From Zea mays (lineage: Eukaryota > Streptophyta > Magnoliopsida > Poales > Poaceae), in NCBI RefSeq assembly GCF_902167145.1, contig NC_050100.1, forward strand, positions 202,777,974 to 202,841,973: a DNA stretch of 64,000 nucleotides, written 5' to 3'. Position 1 is the first letter of the stretch. Every line of letters starts with the position of its first letter. The notes beneath the pieces were generated by a model. That model was not told the origin of the DNA and made no database searches. It was given only the letters and a program-made list of their open reading frames with translations. A program made the translations under genes and the position numbers. Positions 12,445-22,223 of the stretch are shown in pieces.

Positions 12445-12447
12445 AAA

Positions 12448-12459
12448 CCTATCCCCCTT
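12448..12459 (-). promoter_or_regulatory. Polypurine tract
   Basis: On the minus strand the bases just before the 3' LTR read AAGGGGGATAGG, a purine-rich tract with one T, two bases from the LTR edge. This is the expected position for the primer of plus-strand DNA synthesis in an LTR retrotransposon. Confidence 0.8.
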
Positions 12460-12463
12460 AAAA

Positions 12464-12482
12464 GAATCTCGCCCCGAGATTC
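12464..12482 (-). other. Perfect 8-bp hairpin overlapping the end of pol
   Basis: GAATCTCG and CGAGATTC flank a 3-nt loop, a perfect stem of eight pairs. It starts within the predicted pol stop codon (TGA, 12481-12483) and ends a few bases from the polypurine tract. In RNA it could form a stable stem at the 3' end of the coding region. Confidence 0.7.
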
Positions 12483-13476
12483 AAGGTTGGTCAGCAAAGA
12501 GTTCAGGGTATTTGGCCTTCAGATCATCTTCTCGTTCCTAGGTTGCTTCTTCCTCAGAGTGGTGACCCCATCTGACTTTGCACATTCTGATGGTATTCCT
12601 CCGGGTGACTCTGTCTGCAAACTCCAGAATCTGCGTTGGCTTCTCTATGTAGGTCAGATCCTCCTGGACCTCCAAACCCTCCACTGGCAACTGTTCTTCT
12701 GGTACTCGCAGACACTTCTTCAGTTGGGACACATGGAACACATTGTGCACTGCCGACAAACTTTCTGGTAGGTTGAGCTGGTAGGCCACTTCTCCACGCT
12801 TGGCTTGGATCTGATATGGTCCGACGTACCGGGGTGCTAACTTGCCTTTAACTCCGAACCTTCTGACTCCCCTGATAGGTGACACCTTCAGATAGACGAA
12901 GTCTCCCACCTCAAAACTCAGTTCTCTTCTCCTTCTGTCTGCATAGCTTCGCTGCCTTGATTGTGCTATCTTCAGATTCTCCCGAACCATTTTGATATTC
13001 TCTTCGGCTTCAAGCAAGATGTCGGGGCCAAACACCTGTCTCTCTCCTGGCTGGTCCCAATGCAGCGGAGTCCTACAACTCCGTCCATAGAGCGCCTGAA
13101 ACGGTGACATCTTCAAGCTGGCCTGGTAACTATTGTTGTAGGAGAATTCTGCATAAGGTAACCTTTTGTCCCATCCTGACTTGTCTTGCAACGCACAGGC
13201 TCTCAACATATCTTCTAGGATCTGGTTAGTTCTTTCAGTCTGGCCGTCTGTCTGCGGGTGATAAGCTGAGCTGAAGTTCAAATGTGTGCCCAACGCTTCT
13301 TGTAACTGCTGCCAGAAATGAGAGGTGAACTGCGTTCCTCGATCTGACACTATCTTCTTCGGCACACCATGAAGGCAGACTATCCGTGACATGTATAACT
13401 CAGCTAACGTTGCTTCGGTGTATGTTGTCTTCACAGGTATGAAATGGGCCACCTTTGTTAAGCGGTCAACAACCAC
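12481..13476 (-). pseudogene. Gag-pol, 3' part: integrase core C-terminal half, GPY module and chromodomain (broken)
   Basis: Continues in the same frame directly after the amber codon at 13477-13479. It encodes the second Asp (SDRGTQF) and Glu (TDGQTER) of the integrase DDE triad, 35 residues apart, and a GPF/Y-type motif (RYVGPYQI). After VHNVFHVSQLKK comes a chromodomain (DLTYIEKP to CKVRWGHHSEEEAT). A second in-frame TAG at 12538-12540 cuts the chromodomain near its C-terminal helix. The frame then stays open for 18 more codons to TGA at 12481-12483, the usual family end. Chromodomains in this lineage bind histone marks and steer insertion to heterochromatin. No frameshift is visible. It has no start of its own. 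Confidence 0.9.
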
Positions 13477-16400
13477 CTAGATGGAATCATAACCGGCCCG
13501 GGTACGAGGTAGGCCAACTATAAAATCCATCCCGATCTCATCCCACTTCCATTGAGGAATCCGCAACGGCTGCAACAATCCGGCGGGTCTCTGATGCTCT
13601 GCTTTGGTTCTTTGACAGCTATCACAGATGGCGACATATTCTGCGATCTCTCTTTTCATGCCATACCACCAAAACCTCCTTTTTAAATCTTGATACATCT
13701 TCTCACTTCCAGGGTGTATGGAGTAGGCTGTCTCATGAGCTTCCTTGAGGATCAGTTCCCGAATAGGTTTGAGGTCGGGAACACACAATCGGTCCTTGAA
13801 CCATATTATCCCCTCTTCATCCTCTCGAAAGTCTTTGCCTCTTCCTTCTAAGATCAGCTGCCGGATCTTGTTGATGCTTTCATCGTCCTTCTGCCCTTCT
13901 TTGATCTCCCGCTCTAGGGTGGGCTCTAATTCCACTGTTACTCCTTGCGTACTGTTCAGGAAACCGAGGCTCAGTCTGTCGAACTCTTTGGCTAACTCAT
14001 ACGGCATCGGATACGAGGCCAACATATTGACTTGACTCTTCCTGCTCAGAGCATCTGCAACAACATTGGCTTTGCCTGGATGGTAATGTATCTCTAACTC
14101 ATAGTCCTTGATCAATTCCAACCATCTTCGCTGCCTCATGTTTAACTCTGACTGGGTGAATATGTACTTCAGACTTTTATGATCTGTGTAGATGTCACAC
14201 TTCTGCCCATACAGGTAATGTCTCCAGGTCTTTAAAGCATGAACCACTGCTGCCAACTCCAGGTCATGTGTGGGATAATTTTTCTCATGGATCTTCAGCT
14301 GTCGAGATGAGTATGCTACAACTCTTCCTTCTTGCATCAGCACACATCCCAATCCGGTGTAAGAAGCGTCGCAATACACTGAGAATGACTTGTGAACATC
14401 AGGCAGGACTAACACAGGAGTTGTAGTCAATCTATTCTTCAGTTCTTCAAATGCTTCCTGACACTTTTGAGTCCATTTAAACTCAACTTTCTTCGCTAGT
14501 AACGCTGTCATTGGTCTAGCAATCTTTGAGAAGCCTTCAATGAAACGCCTATAATATCCAGCCATTCCAATGAAGCTCTTGATCCCACGAACATCCTTCG
14601 GTGCTTTCCAGTTCAGGATATCTGCTACTTTCTTTGGATCCACTGCTAACCCATCTTGATTTATGATGTGACCCAGAAATAAGACTTCATGAATCCAGAA
14701 CTCGCATTTGCCCAGCTTGGCATACAACTGATGCTCTCGAAGTCTTTGCAATACCATCTTCAAATGCTCTACATGATCTTCCTCGCTTTGAGAGTATATG
14801 AGAATGTCATCGATGAACACTACCACAAACTTGTCCAGATAATCCATGAACACACTGTTCATCAGGTACATAAAGAAGGCTGGCGCATTTGTCAAACCAA
14901 AGGACATAACTGTGAATTCATATAACCCGTACTTGGTGATGAATGCTGTCTTCGGTATGTCCGAGGGTCGGATTCTGAGTTGATGGTAACCCGATCTCAG
15001 ATCTATCTTCGAGAATACGCTGGCACCTCTGAGCTGGTCGAACAAATCTTCTATCCTTGGCAGGGGGTACTTGTTCTTGACAGTGACTTCATTCAAGGCT
15101 CTGTAATCTATGCACATCCTTTTGGTACCATCTTTCTTCTCTACAAACAACACTGGAGCGGCCCAAGGCGAGGTGCTTGGCCTGATGTAACCCTTCTCTA
15201 ACATCTCATCTATCTGTTTCTTGAGTTCCACCAATTCTGGTCCAGACACTCGATAGGCTCTTTTGGAAATGGGGGCGGTACCAGGGATAAGCTCTATGGC
15301 AAATTCAACTTTTCTCTCGGGTGGCATGCCCGTTAGCTCCTCAGGAAACACGTCCGGAAATTCCGACACAACCTTGATAGCCTCGAGCGGGTTGGGCTCC
15401 TTACTATCAACTGAAATCTGGTGACAGACTCCCTTCGCTGATTTAGGCATCCTTAGCTCGGCCACTACCTCTTCTCCTAACGGGGACTTCAATGTTACGG
15501 TCCTCTTGTCACAACTAACATTTGCTTCATACTTCATTAACCAATTCATCCCTAGAATAACATCTATCCCAGGGGTGTCTATTACTATTAAGTCACTGGG
15601 GAATCCTATCCCCCTTATTTCCACCATTATATTTGAGCATATTTTATCTGTTTGCACCTTGCCACCAACCGAATTAATCCTCATGGGCGGCATCATTGCC
15701 TCTACTGAGATGTTATGCAATTCTACCCAGGTTGCAGTGACAAATGAATGAGTTGCACCAGTATCAAATAGCACTTTGGCGGGATGAGATTCGACTGAGA
15801 ACATACCTACTGCCACATCTGGTGCATCCTGGATTGCTTCGGCCTCCAAGTGGTTCACCTTTCCACGGTTGTACGCTTGGCTACGATTGCCTGCTGCCGG
15901 CTGCAGTACACCTTGCCTTGTTGGAGCATTGGGGTTGGTCTGCTGCTGAGCCATCTTCTTTGGGCACTGCATCGCCCAGTGGCCTTGATCTCCACAGTGG
16001 AAACATCCTCTGCCTCCTCCTTGTGCTGGGGCTGCTTGGTTGCTCTGATTTGCTGCTGGGGCAGGAAGGCGAGGTGCCTGGTTGTTCTGCTTCTGATACT
16101 GATTACCTCCCTGCTGGCTGTGCTGACGGTACTGCTGCTGCTGCTGCTGCGGGTACTGCCTCTGAAACTGCTGCTGATGCGGACGCTGATTCTGATTCTG
16201 ATATCCCTGTGGGTGACCAGGCCTGCCTTGCTGAGATGAACTGCCTGAGAAACGTGGACGGCTGATGCCTCCGGACTGGGGTCCACTCATCTTGCGCTTC
16301 CGATCTTCCATATCCTTACGCTTCTTCTCAGTCATAACTGCCCTATCGATCAGGTGCTGGAAGGTGGGGAAGGTGTGATTCATCAGCTGGTAATGCAGGG

Positions 16401-17058
16401 GATCCACCAAACCTCTCATGAACCTGTACTGCCTCTTGGCATCAGTGTTGACGTCTTCAGGTGCATAACGAGACAGCTGCAGAAACTTGTCTCTGTACTC
16501 ACTAACAGACAGGGGTCCCTGCTTCAGAGCCAGAAACTCCTCCTTCTTCACGATCATCAGTCCCTCTGGCACATGGTACCTGCGGAAACTCTCGCTGAAT
16601 TCTTCCCAGGTGATGGCTTCGGGGTCAGCATGTGTGGTGAGGTAGGACTCCCACCAGGACTGGGCTGCTCCCCTTAGCTGACGGGGACCATACAGAACCT
16701 TCTCCCTGTCGTCACATTGGGCGGTGCGCAGTTCCCTTTCCACTGCACGCAACCAGTCTTCTGCATCCATGGGGTCAGCAGAATGGGCGAAGGTAGGAGG
16801 GTGCCCTCTCATGAACTCACCACGCTTATCTCGTGGCATCTGGGGCATCTGCACTTGCAATTGGGGTTGGGGTTGCTGTTGAGCCTGCTGCATGGCTGCC
16901 AGAGTTTGCCCAATGGCCTGCACTGCCTGAGTCTGCATCAAGAACATCTGCTCCACTGACATCGGGGGTGGTGGGGGAGGCTGCCTCTGTTGTTCCTCCT
17001 GCTGGTCATGCTGCTCTTGCTGAGCACGCCTGTTGCATCGGCGCCTATTGTCAGACAT
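13477..17058 (-). pseudogene. Gag-pol, 5' part: Gag, protease, RT, RNase H, integrase N-terminal half (amber-terminated)
   Basis: The open frame begins at 17085 (1202 codons). The ATG at 17058 (MSDNRRRC) is the likelier Gag start, and the following numbers count from 17085. A Gln/Pro-rich N-terminus precedes the Gag domain (about 105-260). A Gln-rich linker leads to one zinc knuckle, [14 protein letters not shown] (361-374, CX2CX4HX4C). Protease has DTGA at 441. RT spans about 635-810 with FIDDIL at 757. RNase H spans about 900-1016 with CDAS at 905, DLE at 941, TDHKS at 967 and DALS at 1011. Integrase has the HHCC finger (H1117, H1124, C1154, C1157) and first catalytic Asp (MDF, D1187). Translation ends at TAG 13477-13479, between the first two catalytic residues. 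All enzymatic motifs upstream are intact. Gag and pol share one frame with no stop between them. Confidence 0.93.
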
Positions 17059-17460
17059 CTGTGGAAGACATTCATACATCAGCATTGATCTTACAATCTT
17101 TCAGCATAGGAAAAGAGAATACAGAATTCTTCATGACACTGAGTGAACAAAGAGCTTCACTGATCCTCATTATGATTCAACACAGCTTCTCAGATATAAA
17201 GGAAAGTAGAAGTAAATGGTTTCCCAACTAAATAACTGACTTCATTAACATTACTAGCTAAGCCAAACTGCAGGGGAAACCCACATGTTGGCTACAGTCA
17301 TTACAAAGATTCGAATCCAGCACAAGTTCATCATAACAAGCATGCAAGCAACTGATAAGCAAACTAAACTAAATGGAAGCAACTGATAAGCAAACTAAAC
17401 TGACTACCTAAGACTGAGACATCTGACTTAAGAATTATTACAAACTCCGACGCTAACGAT
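17059..17460 (-). other. Spacer between accessory ORF and gag
   Basis: This 400-bp stretch has no supported gene. It contains a 31-bp tandem duplication at 17346-17401. Just upstream of the Gag ATG on the minus strand is a CTGAT (17082-17078) followed by GTCTTCCACAG immediately before ATG. This looks like a branch point and 3' splice site. Confidence 0.6.
17346..17401. repeat. 31-bp tandem duplication in the spacer
   Basis: The 25-bp string starting AAGCAACTGATAAGC occurs at 17346-17370 and 17377-17401, separated by AAATGG, giving a 31-bp period and 1.8 copies. Copies are identical, indicating a recent slip or duplication. Confidence 0.85.
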
Positions 17461-18480
17461 CTAAGGATCCAGATCTATCCTGGTCTTACAGACAGGGGAA
17501 CCATAAGTGTGGTGACCACGTGGCGGTGAGCGGTATGGGTGCTGAATCCCAACAGGTGCGGGAGAACCACCCTCCTGGTGATGGCGCTCTGCCAACTCAG
17601 CACGCAACTCCGCAATCTCCGTTCGAGCCCTGCTTAGCTCGTCCAGAGAGTGGTCCAGCTCAGTGTTAAGCACTGCGACTAGGTTGACTGTGCTGCTCAA
17701 CCTAGGGTTAGCCTCACCAACAGGTGAGACAACCACACTCTCTGTGCTGCCAGTAGGGCGGCGGGGGTAGTACCGAAGGTTAAGACCATCGGCCACGCCA
17801 CCGAACAAAGAACAGTACTGAGAGAGTGCACGCCGTGCTGCATCCTGCATAGCGGCCTCTGCAGTGTCCCTCTCGGAGATGGAATAGTGCTCCGAAACGG
17901 CCTCCGCACCCCGGAGATCATCCTCCGGACGGCGAACTAGGCAGGTAGCCTCCCAGCGGTCCGGGTACCTCCCGCGACTATGCTGGTAGACTACACAACG
18001 ATACTCGATCGACCAGGTGTGCCGGTCGAAAGCCTGGCGCAGCAAGGTGTCGAGTGCGTCGTGGAAGTGACAACCGCGAGCGGCGTCACGGGTGATGGGT
18101 CGGGCGACCCATCCTTCCGCCTCCTGCGGCTCAGAAGACTCCGTGCTGTGGTCTGAGTCGTCGTCGTCGGGGTCTCCTCCAGGATCTCCTCCAGTAGCTC
18201 CTCCAACAGCCGGGGCGTCCCGCGGTGGTGCAGGGGGCACCTCCAGCTGGGCCACAGAGGAACGGGGCCTCACAGACTCCACCTCTCGCTGGGGTGGGGA
18301 GGAAGAGCCCTGCTGCTCTCTGTGCTGGCGCCGGCGCTCCTGCTCCTCACGCAGGCGGTGGTGCAGCCTCTCCAGGTGACTCGACTGACCGGACACGGTG
18401 CGGTGCAGAGGACGCTCCGCAAGTCGAGACGGCAAAAAAGGGATCACCGACTTACGTGCAGTGTGTCTAAGACGAGCCAT
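17461..18480 (-). CDS. Accessory ORF upstream of gag, unknown function, possible dsRBD-like fold plus coiled coil
   Basis: This 339-codon uninterrupted ORF lies in the sense orientation between the 5' LTR/PBS and gag. Residues 1-60 are basic and rich in Arg/Gln/Glu. Residues 60-125 are low-complexity Pro/Gly, then an acidic run (GDPDDDDSD, 102-110). Residues about 155-225 look like one folded domain: predicted beta strands (WSIEYRCVVYQH, RWEATCLVRR), then a helix with AEAAMQDAARRALSQY. The A..AA..AL spacing resembles the last helix of double-stranded RNA-binding domains. Residues about 264-302 form a heptad-like coiled coil (LNTELDHSLDEL). Extra ORFs before gag are known in some grass Ty3 elements (I recall orf0 of rice RIRE3/RIRE8), with no settled function. 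Start chosen at 18480, the first ATG, which follows directly on GTCTTTTGTAG. It is intact while pol is broken. No transmembrane segment or signal peptide is seen. Confidence 0.8.
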   Translation of the reverse strand: MARLRHTARKSVIPFLPSRLAERPLHRTVSGQSSHLERLHHRLREEQERRRQHREQQGSSSPPQREVESVRPRSSVAQLEVPPAPPRDAPAVGGATGGDPGGDPDDDDSDHSTESSEPQEAEGWVARPITRDAARGCHFHDALDTLLRQAFDRHTWSIEYRCVVYQHSRGRYPDRWEATCLVRRPEDDLRGAEAVSEHYSISERDTAEAAMQDAARRALSQYCSLFGGVADGLNLRYYPRRPTGSTESVVVSPVGEANPRLSSTVNLVAVLNTELDHSLDELSRARTEIAELRAELAERHHQEGGSPAPVGIQHPYRSPPRGHHTYGSPVCKTRIDLDP

Positions 18481-18718
18481 CTACAAAAGACACCGTAAGC
18501 ACAAGAGTAAGAACAGAACTAATATGACAAGTGAATAAACCAAAGACAGAATAAGATAAAAATTTTAACAAGGTATAGTATAGATAGATAGTAAAACATA
18601 GGGTTGGTCGAGGTGACCGACTTTTTGAAGTAACATCAGATGTCAAGGTGAGGGGGAGGGTCAATAGTCCTTAGTACGACCAGTGCTACTCTAGGTCAGC
18701 GGTCCTACAGTCAGCATG
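18481..18718 (-). other. 5' untranslated leader of the retrotransposon
   Basis: This stretch of 238 bp between the PBS and accessory ORF is AT-rich, with TATC repeats near 18580 (ATAGATAGATAG on the plus strand). No gene is seen. Its 3' end on the coding strand, CTTACGGTGTCTTTTGTAG, resembles a 3' splice site abutting the ATG. A packaging signal would be expected here, but I cannot identify one. Confidence 0.6.
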
Positions 18719-18731
18719 GGCTTTGATACCA
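18719..18731 (-). promoter_or_regulatory. Primer-binding site, initiator-tRNA-Met type
   Basis: The minus strand reads TGGTATCAAAGCC four bases inside the 5' LTR edge. Plant initiator tRNA-Met would pair with TGGTATCAGAGCC, so there is one mismatch. This is where tRNA primes minus-strand DNA synthesis, and it confirms the element's direction. Confidence 0.88.
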
Positions 18732-20810
18732 CTTATGTCACACCCGGTTTTGGAAGGCAAACCGAATGCGAACTATGTACGTGCCAGGATCAGAACTCAC
18801 GTACACAGCGATTACATAAATGAACATCATCACACAATGCTCGAATAATAACATAAAAGAGTATTAACTTATTACATCACAGAGTCATAGACATCCACAT
18901 AGTCATTGTCTTAACAGGTGAATCAAAGTGCTAGCGAAACACAGTAAAGATAAGGCCTTCACAGGCAGCTGACTGGGGGTTGCCGCCAACCCACACCTAG
19001 AATTCGTCATAGTCTTGGAACTCCTGGAAGTCTCCTTCCACGGCTTCACCTTCTCCTGAGCAGTGGTTACAATGCGGGCAACCTGGTGTTTTGTGGTAAA
19101 GCAAGGATGAGTACACATCAACGTACTCAGCAATTGTCCCGTTTGGCTGAAGTGGACTAGCTTTATGTGGGGTTAGGCTCAAGCAGTTGCTTTTAGTTGG
19201 TCAAGTATTTATCATTAGTAGAAGCCAGATTTTAGCATTAACCAACCCGTAAACCATTTCCACATCGAGGAACATCATCATCATAGTCGAACCAAAACCA
19301 TAACATAATCCTTGTATCTTGAACCATCTGTATCTCTAATCAAAGAGGATCCCAAGGCTGCTCTTAACCGTGAGCACGGCTGACATATCAGTTTCACTAC
19401 CCTCTGCAGAGGTTGCACACTTTACCCATGAGTCATGATTCCCTTTCTACCCGGGGAGAGCTAATCCCCATTGACCACTACCTAGGTGGTCCGGCAGGGC
19501 ATCACTACGTAGCTTTTACAAAGATTCCCTAGAGATCATAGCTGCCCGTTAGGTTTCTCCAGTTTGATAAACACAGTACCCCTCCCCGTAGGAGAGTGAC
19601 TAACAAAGAGCAAAACGAAAGAACCTCGGCACTCAGCCTCGGCAGAGCAAGCACTGTGCCTGGACCCCATTGACGGCACGACGGCTAAGCAACTACACCT
19701 CTAGTTCCTCTAATTAATTGGCTAAGGGCATCCCATTTCACCCTCATGGTTGCACTGTTATCCCGGGTGGTCTCTCAACGAACAGGTCCTTACGGAGAGG
19801 TACTCAGGAAACAGCCTGAGCCCCCTAGAGTATCACCAGATCATCAACATCATCAGGATAACAGTATCATAAATAGTCACATCATGTTCATTGATTAAGT
19901 TAAGGCAATAGCAGAGTGCTAACCATAACAGCCCATAAGGTCATCAAGGATAAAGTAAAGTGTAAAGCTAGTCAATCCTTAGGTTTCAAGTAAGTAATGC
20001 GGGGTAGTAAGTTATAAATGAATAGGACATAATGGGACAGAGGACACTTGCCTTCACCAAACTGCTGATCAGGGACTTCCTCTGCCACTTCCTCGGGAAA
20101 CACAGACTGCTCGTTGTCTACGTAAAGTAATCATTCACACTATGCACTTGGGAAAATAACAAACAAAAGCAACATACCAAACATATGCAGCAGAGAGATC
20201 ACAAGTTCATAGTAGAAAAGGGATAGGCACTCTGGTGTTCCCTAGGTCTGGGGTAGAGGACTATACAAAGTGATTCATCATCCACTAATCAGGTTTAAGT
20301 CAGTGGTGGGATTAAATTATTACATGGTTTTAAGTTCCTAAACTTAGGTGCTTAAGTCCATAAACTTAAGTAATCCAACTTTTATTAAAGTCTACCAATT
20401 TCTAATTATCTCAAATAAGGTTCCAATAGTCTTAATCCTATCCTAGTGATTAACTATTAATTGGTACATGGAAACAGCAGGGAAACATTGTTTGAATAGG
20501 TAGACAAAAACATAATGAGCATTTTGCAATTTGAAGCACCTCATTTGGAGTTCATATGACAAAGTTATGAATTTTGCAAGTTTGGGATTTAAAAATATAC
20601 CCTAAATACCTATTTTGAATTAAATAAAAGGGCCAGGGACTTAACTGCGAGAAACCAGGGACGGCGGGTTCAAATTCCAGAAAACCGGGGGTCTCTTTAA
20701 GAAAAAACGCAGGCGAAGGGGTATTGGGCTCCTACGGCCGTCGGATCTCAAGCGAACGGCCAGGATTAGATCCTGCGGGCGGGCGCGCGAGCGCGCGGCG
20801 GCCGGGGCGA

Positions 20811-20951
20811 CTGACAGGCGGGGCCGGGCGGGCAGCGAGGGCGCGGGCAGGCTGACAGGCAGGGCCGGCGGGCAGGGCGAGCGCGCGGGCGGGCTGACAG
20901 GCGGGGCCGGCGGGCAGGGCGAGCGCGCGGGCGGGCTGACAGGCGGGGCCC
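20811..20951. repeat. 42-bp GC-rich minisatellite in the 5' LTR
   Basis: Counterpart of the array at 11040-11180. CTGACAGGC recurs at about 42-bp spacing with (G/C)-only interiors, ending at GGGGCC before CAACTGGCAG. Several of the LTR differences fall here. Confidence 0.85.
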
Positions 20952-21812
20952 AACTGGCAGGGGGACGGGGTGAGGGGGAAGTGGGCCTGGGCCGCTGGAT
21001 CTCCGGCGGACGGCCAGAATTGGGTCCGGGCGAGTTGAATCAGGGCCGCCCGATCTGGGATGAACGGCGGGGATCGGGTGGGCGGCCTGGCTCTTTCCTA
21101 CGGCTAGCTGGGGCGGCGGCGCTCGTCCCCGCGGCGGAGGGCTCGCCGGAGACGAGGGGCGCGGGCGTCTGGCGGGCCTCTGGGGCGACCCGAGTGGTTG
21201 GAAAGGTTGGGGAGGGCACGGGGAGTCCTCTGGTGGGGTCTGGGTCGGGGTAGGGGCACCGGAGGGGGGCGGTTCACGGCGGAGCGGCTCGGCGGCGGGA
21301 TTACTCTACTCCGGCGAGGAATTAAGCGCAGCAGAGAGCAATACAAAGATCGATAGGGGGCGGGAGAGGTTCCTTACCTCAAGGCGGGCTCCGGGGACTC
21401 CTCGGTGGCGGCAATGGCGCGACGGCGGCCCGGGGCGACGGTGGCGGACCTCCGCGGCTGCACGGAGGACGGCGGGTGAGCGCAGGCAGAGGGAAATAGG
21501 GAGGGGGAAGGGGAATTGGGGCGCGTCCCGGGTTGCGGACGCCGAGGCGAAGCTCACCGTGGCAGAGAGCACGGCGGAGCTCCAACGGCGACAGGGAAAC
21601 GGCTCGGGCGGCGATGGTTAGGGGCTGGTCAGTTGCGAGCTCCACGCGCGACGTGGGCGCGGAGTCCGCGGCAGCGCGCAGCTCAGGCGGCAGTTACGCG
21701 GAGAAGACGGGGCTGACAGGCCGGGCCCGCGAGCAGCGAGAGAGGGGAAAGCGGGTGCGGGCGCGCGGAAGGCGGCCGCGCTGAGGGGCGGGCCCGCCAG
21801 GGCAGAGAGAGC

Positions 21813-21830
21813 GGGGGGGGGGGGGGGGGG
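21813..21830 (+). repeat. Poly-G tract in the 5' LTR (18 G)
   Basis: A run of 18 G is followed by AGAGCGCGCGCG, two longer than in the other LTR. On the coding strand this is a C run in the GC-rich block of the LTR. Confidence 0.85.
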
Positions 21831-22155
21831 AGAGCGCGCGCGCGGGATGGGCTTAGTGGGCCGAAAGGCCGAGGGGGCGGCAGGGTTGGGCTTCTTTCCT
21901 CTTTTCTTTTATTCTGGAATTGTTTTCTCTTTTCTTTTTATTTTCTCCAATTGATTCAAATCCAAAAGCCACAAATTCAAATCAAACTTTCAAAGAATTA
22001 TGCACCAAGCAAAAGTGAAATCTAGGGTTCAACATGATGCAACACTTCATACTCCCTTAGGGTTTAACATAATAAACTATAATTACAAATAAAATAAGCA
22101 CTTTTCTCCTATAGAAATGAGAAAGAAAAGAGTGAGGAAGGATGAGAAAAGGGAA

Positions 22156-22217
22156 GTAACACCTGAATTTGTGAATATGAGCAAAGAAATTTTATACCCC
22201 CAAATTCAGGGTGTTAC
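22156..22217. repeat. Inverted repeat at the U3 end of the 5' LTR
   Basis: Arms GTAACACCTGAATTTG (22156-22171) and CAAATTCAGGGTGTTAC (22201-22217) enclose a 29-nt loop with TTTTATA. It is identical to the structure at 12383-12444, so it was present when the element inserted. Confidence 0.75.
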
Positions 22218-22218
22218 A

Positions 22219-22223
22219 AATGG
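22219..22223. other. Target-site duplication (right), AATGG
   Basis: Direct repeat of 8962-8966, immediately after the LTR terminus TGTTACA. The array resumes with TCTCCACCAGAAATCC in the same phase that it left off. Confidence 0.95.

Larger units (their letters stand above)
8967..12445 (-). repeat. 3' LTR of the retrotransposon (left copy)
   Basis: The 3479-bp direct repeat of 18736-22218 differs at about 32 positions and in two short indels. On the plus strand its outer end reads TCACACCC, where the inner copy reads TGTCACACCC. Two bases of the terminal GTGT were therefore lost after or during insertion. The inner end reads GGTGTTACA. The outer 2 kb is of moderate GC. A GC-rich block lies at about 10960-12120, then an AT-rich block with polypyrimidine runs and a terminal inverted repeat. 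Short reading frames inside are not conserved coding sequence. Confidence 0.95.
8967..22218 (-). mobile_element. Ty3/Gypsy LTR retrotransposon, Tekay (Del) chromovirus lineage
   Basis: This 13,252-bp element is inserted in the knob array. In minus-strand order it has the 5' LTR (22218-18736), tRNA-iMet-type PBS, accessory ORF, gag, protease, reverse transcriptase, RNase H, integrase with GPY motif and chromodomain, polypurine tract and 3' LTR (12445-8967). Protease-RT-RNaseH-integrase order defines Ty3/Gypsy. The C-terminal chromodomain plus very long LTRs points to the Tekay (Del) lineage, to which maize families such as tekay/prem1 and xilon-diguus belong; I cannot choose a family without a search. 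The LTRs are about 99% identical, so insertion is recent. Two amber stops in pol make the copy non-autonomous. LTRs are direct repeats and the element is not nested or rearranged. Confidence 0.95.
18736..22218 (-). repeat. 5' LTR of the retrotransposon (right copy)
   Basis: This 3483-bp LTR is bounded on the plus strand by TGTCACACCC and GGTGTTACA, so the coding strand has TG...CA ends. It should hold the promoter and polyadenylation signals. A TATAAAA lies only about 22-28 bases inside the outer edge (22190-22196) and may be too close to the end to be the promoter. The GC-rich block at about 20731-21891, with many CpG and a G run, may contain the transcription start, but no signal is decisive. 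Hand alignment with the left LTR finds about 32 substitutions, many of them transitions. Confidence 0.95.

Noticed and set aside
13477..13479. Programmed readthrough at the amber codon in integrase
   Set aside because: The stop splits the catalytic core between DDE residues, no known readthrough context is evident, and a second amber lies in the chromodomain. Mutation is the simpler explanation.
15744..16265. Plus-strand ORFs opposite gag
   Set aside because: They are antisense shadows of the Gln-rich gag region. The leucine-rich translation comes from CTG repeats complementary to CAG codons.
22190..22196. TATAAAA near the LTR edge as the element promoter
   Set aside because: It lies only about 22-28 bp inside the LTR, leaving almost no upstream U3, so I did not list it as a promoter.
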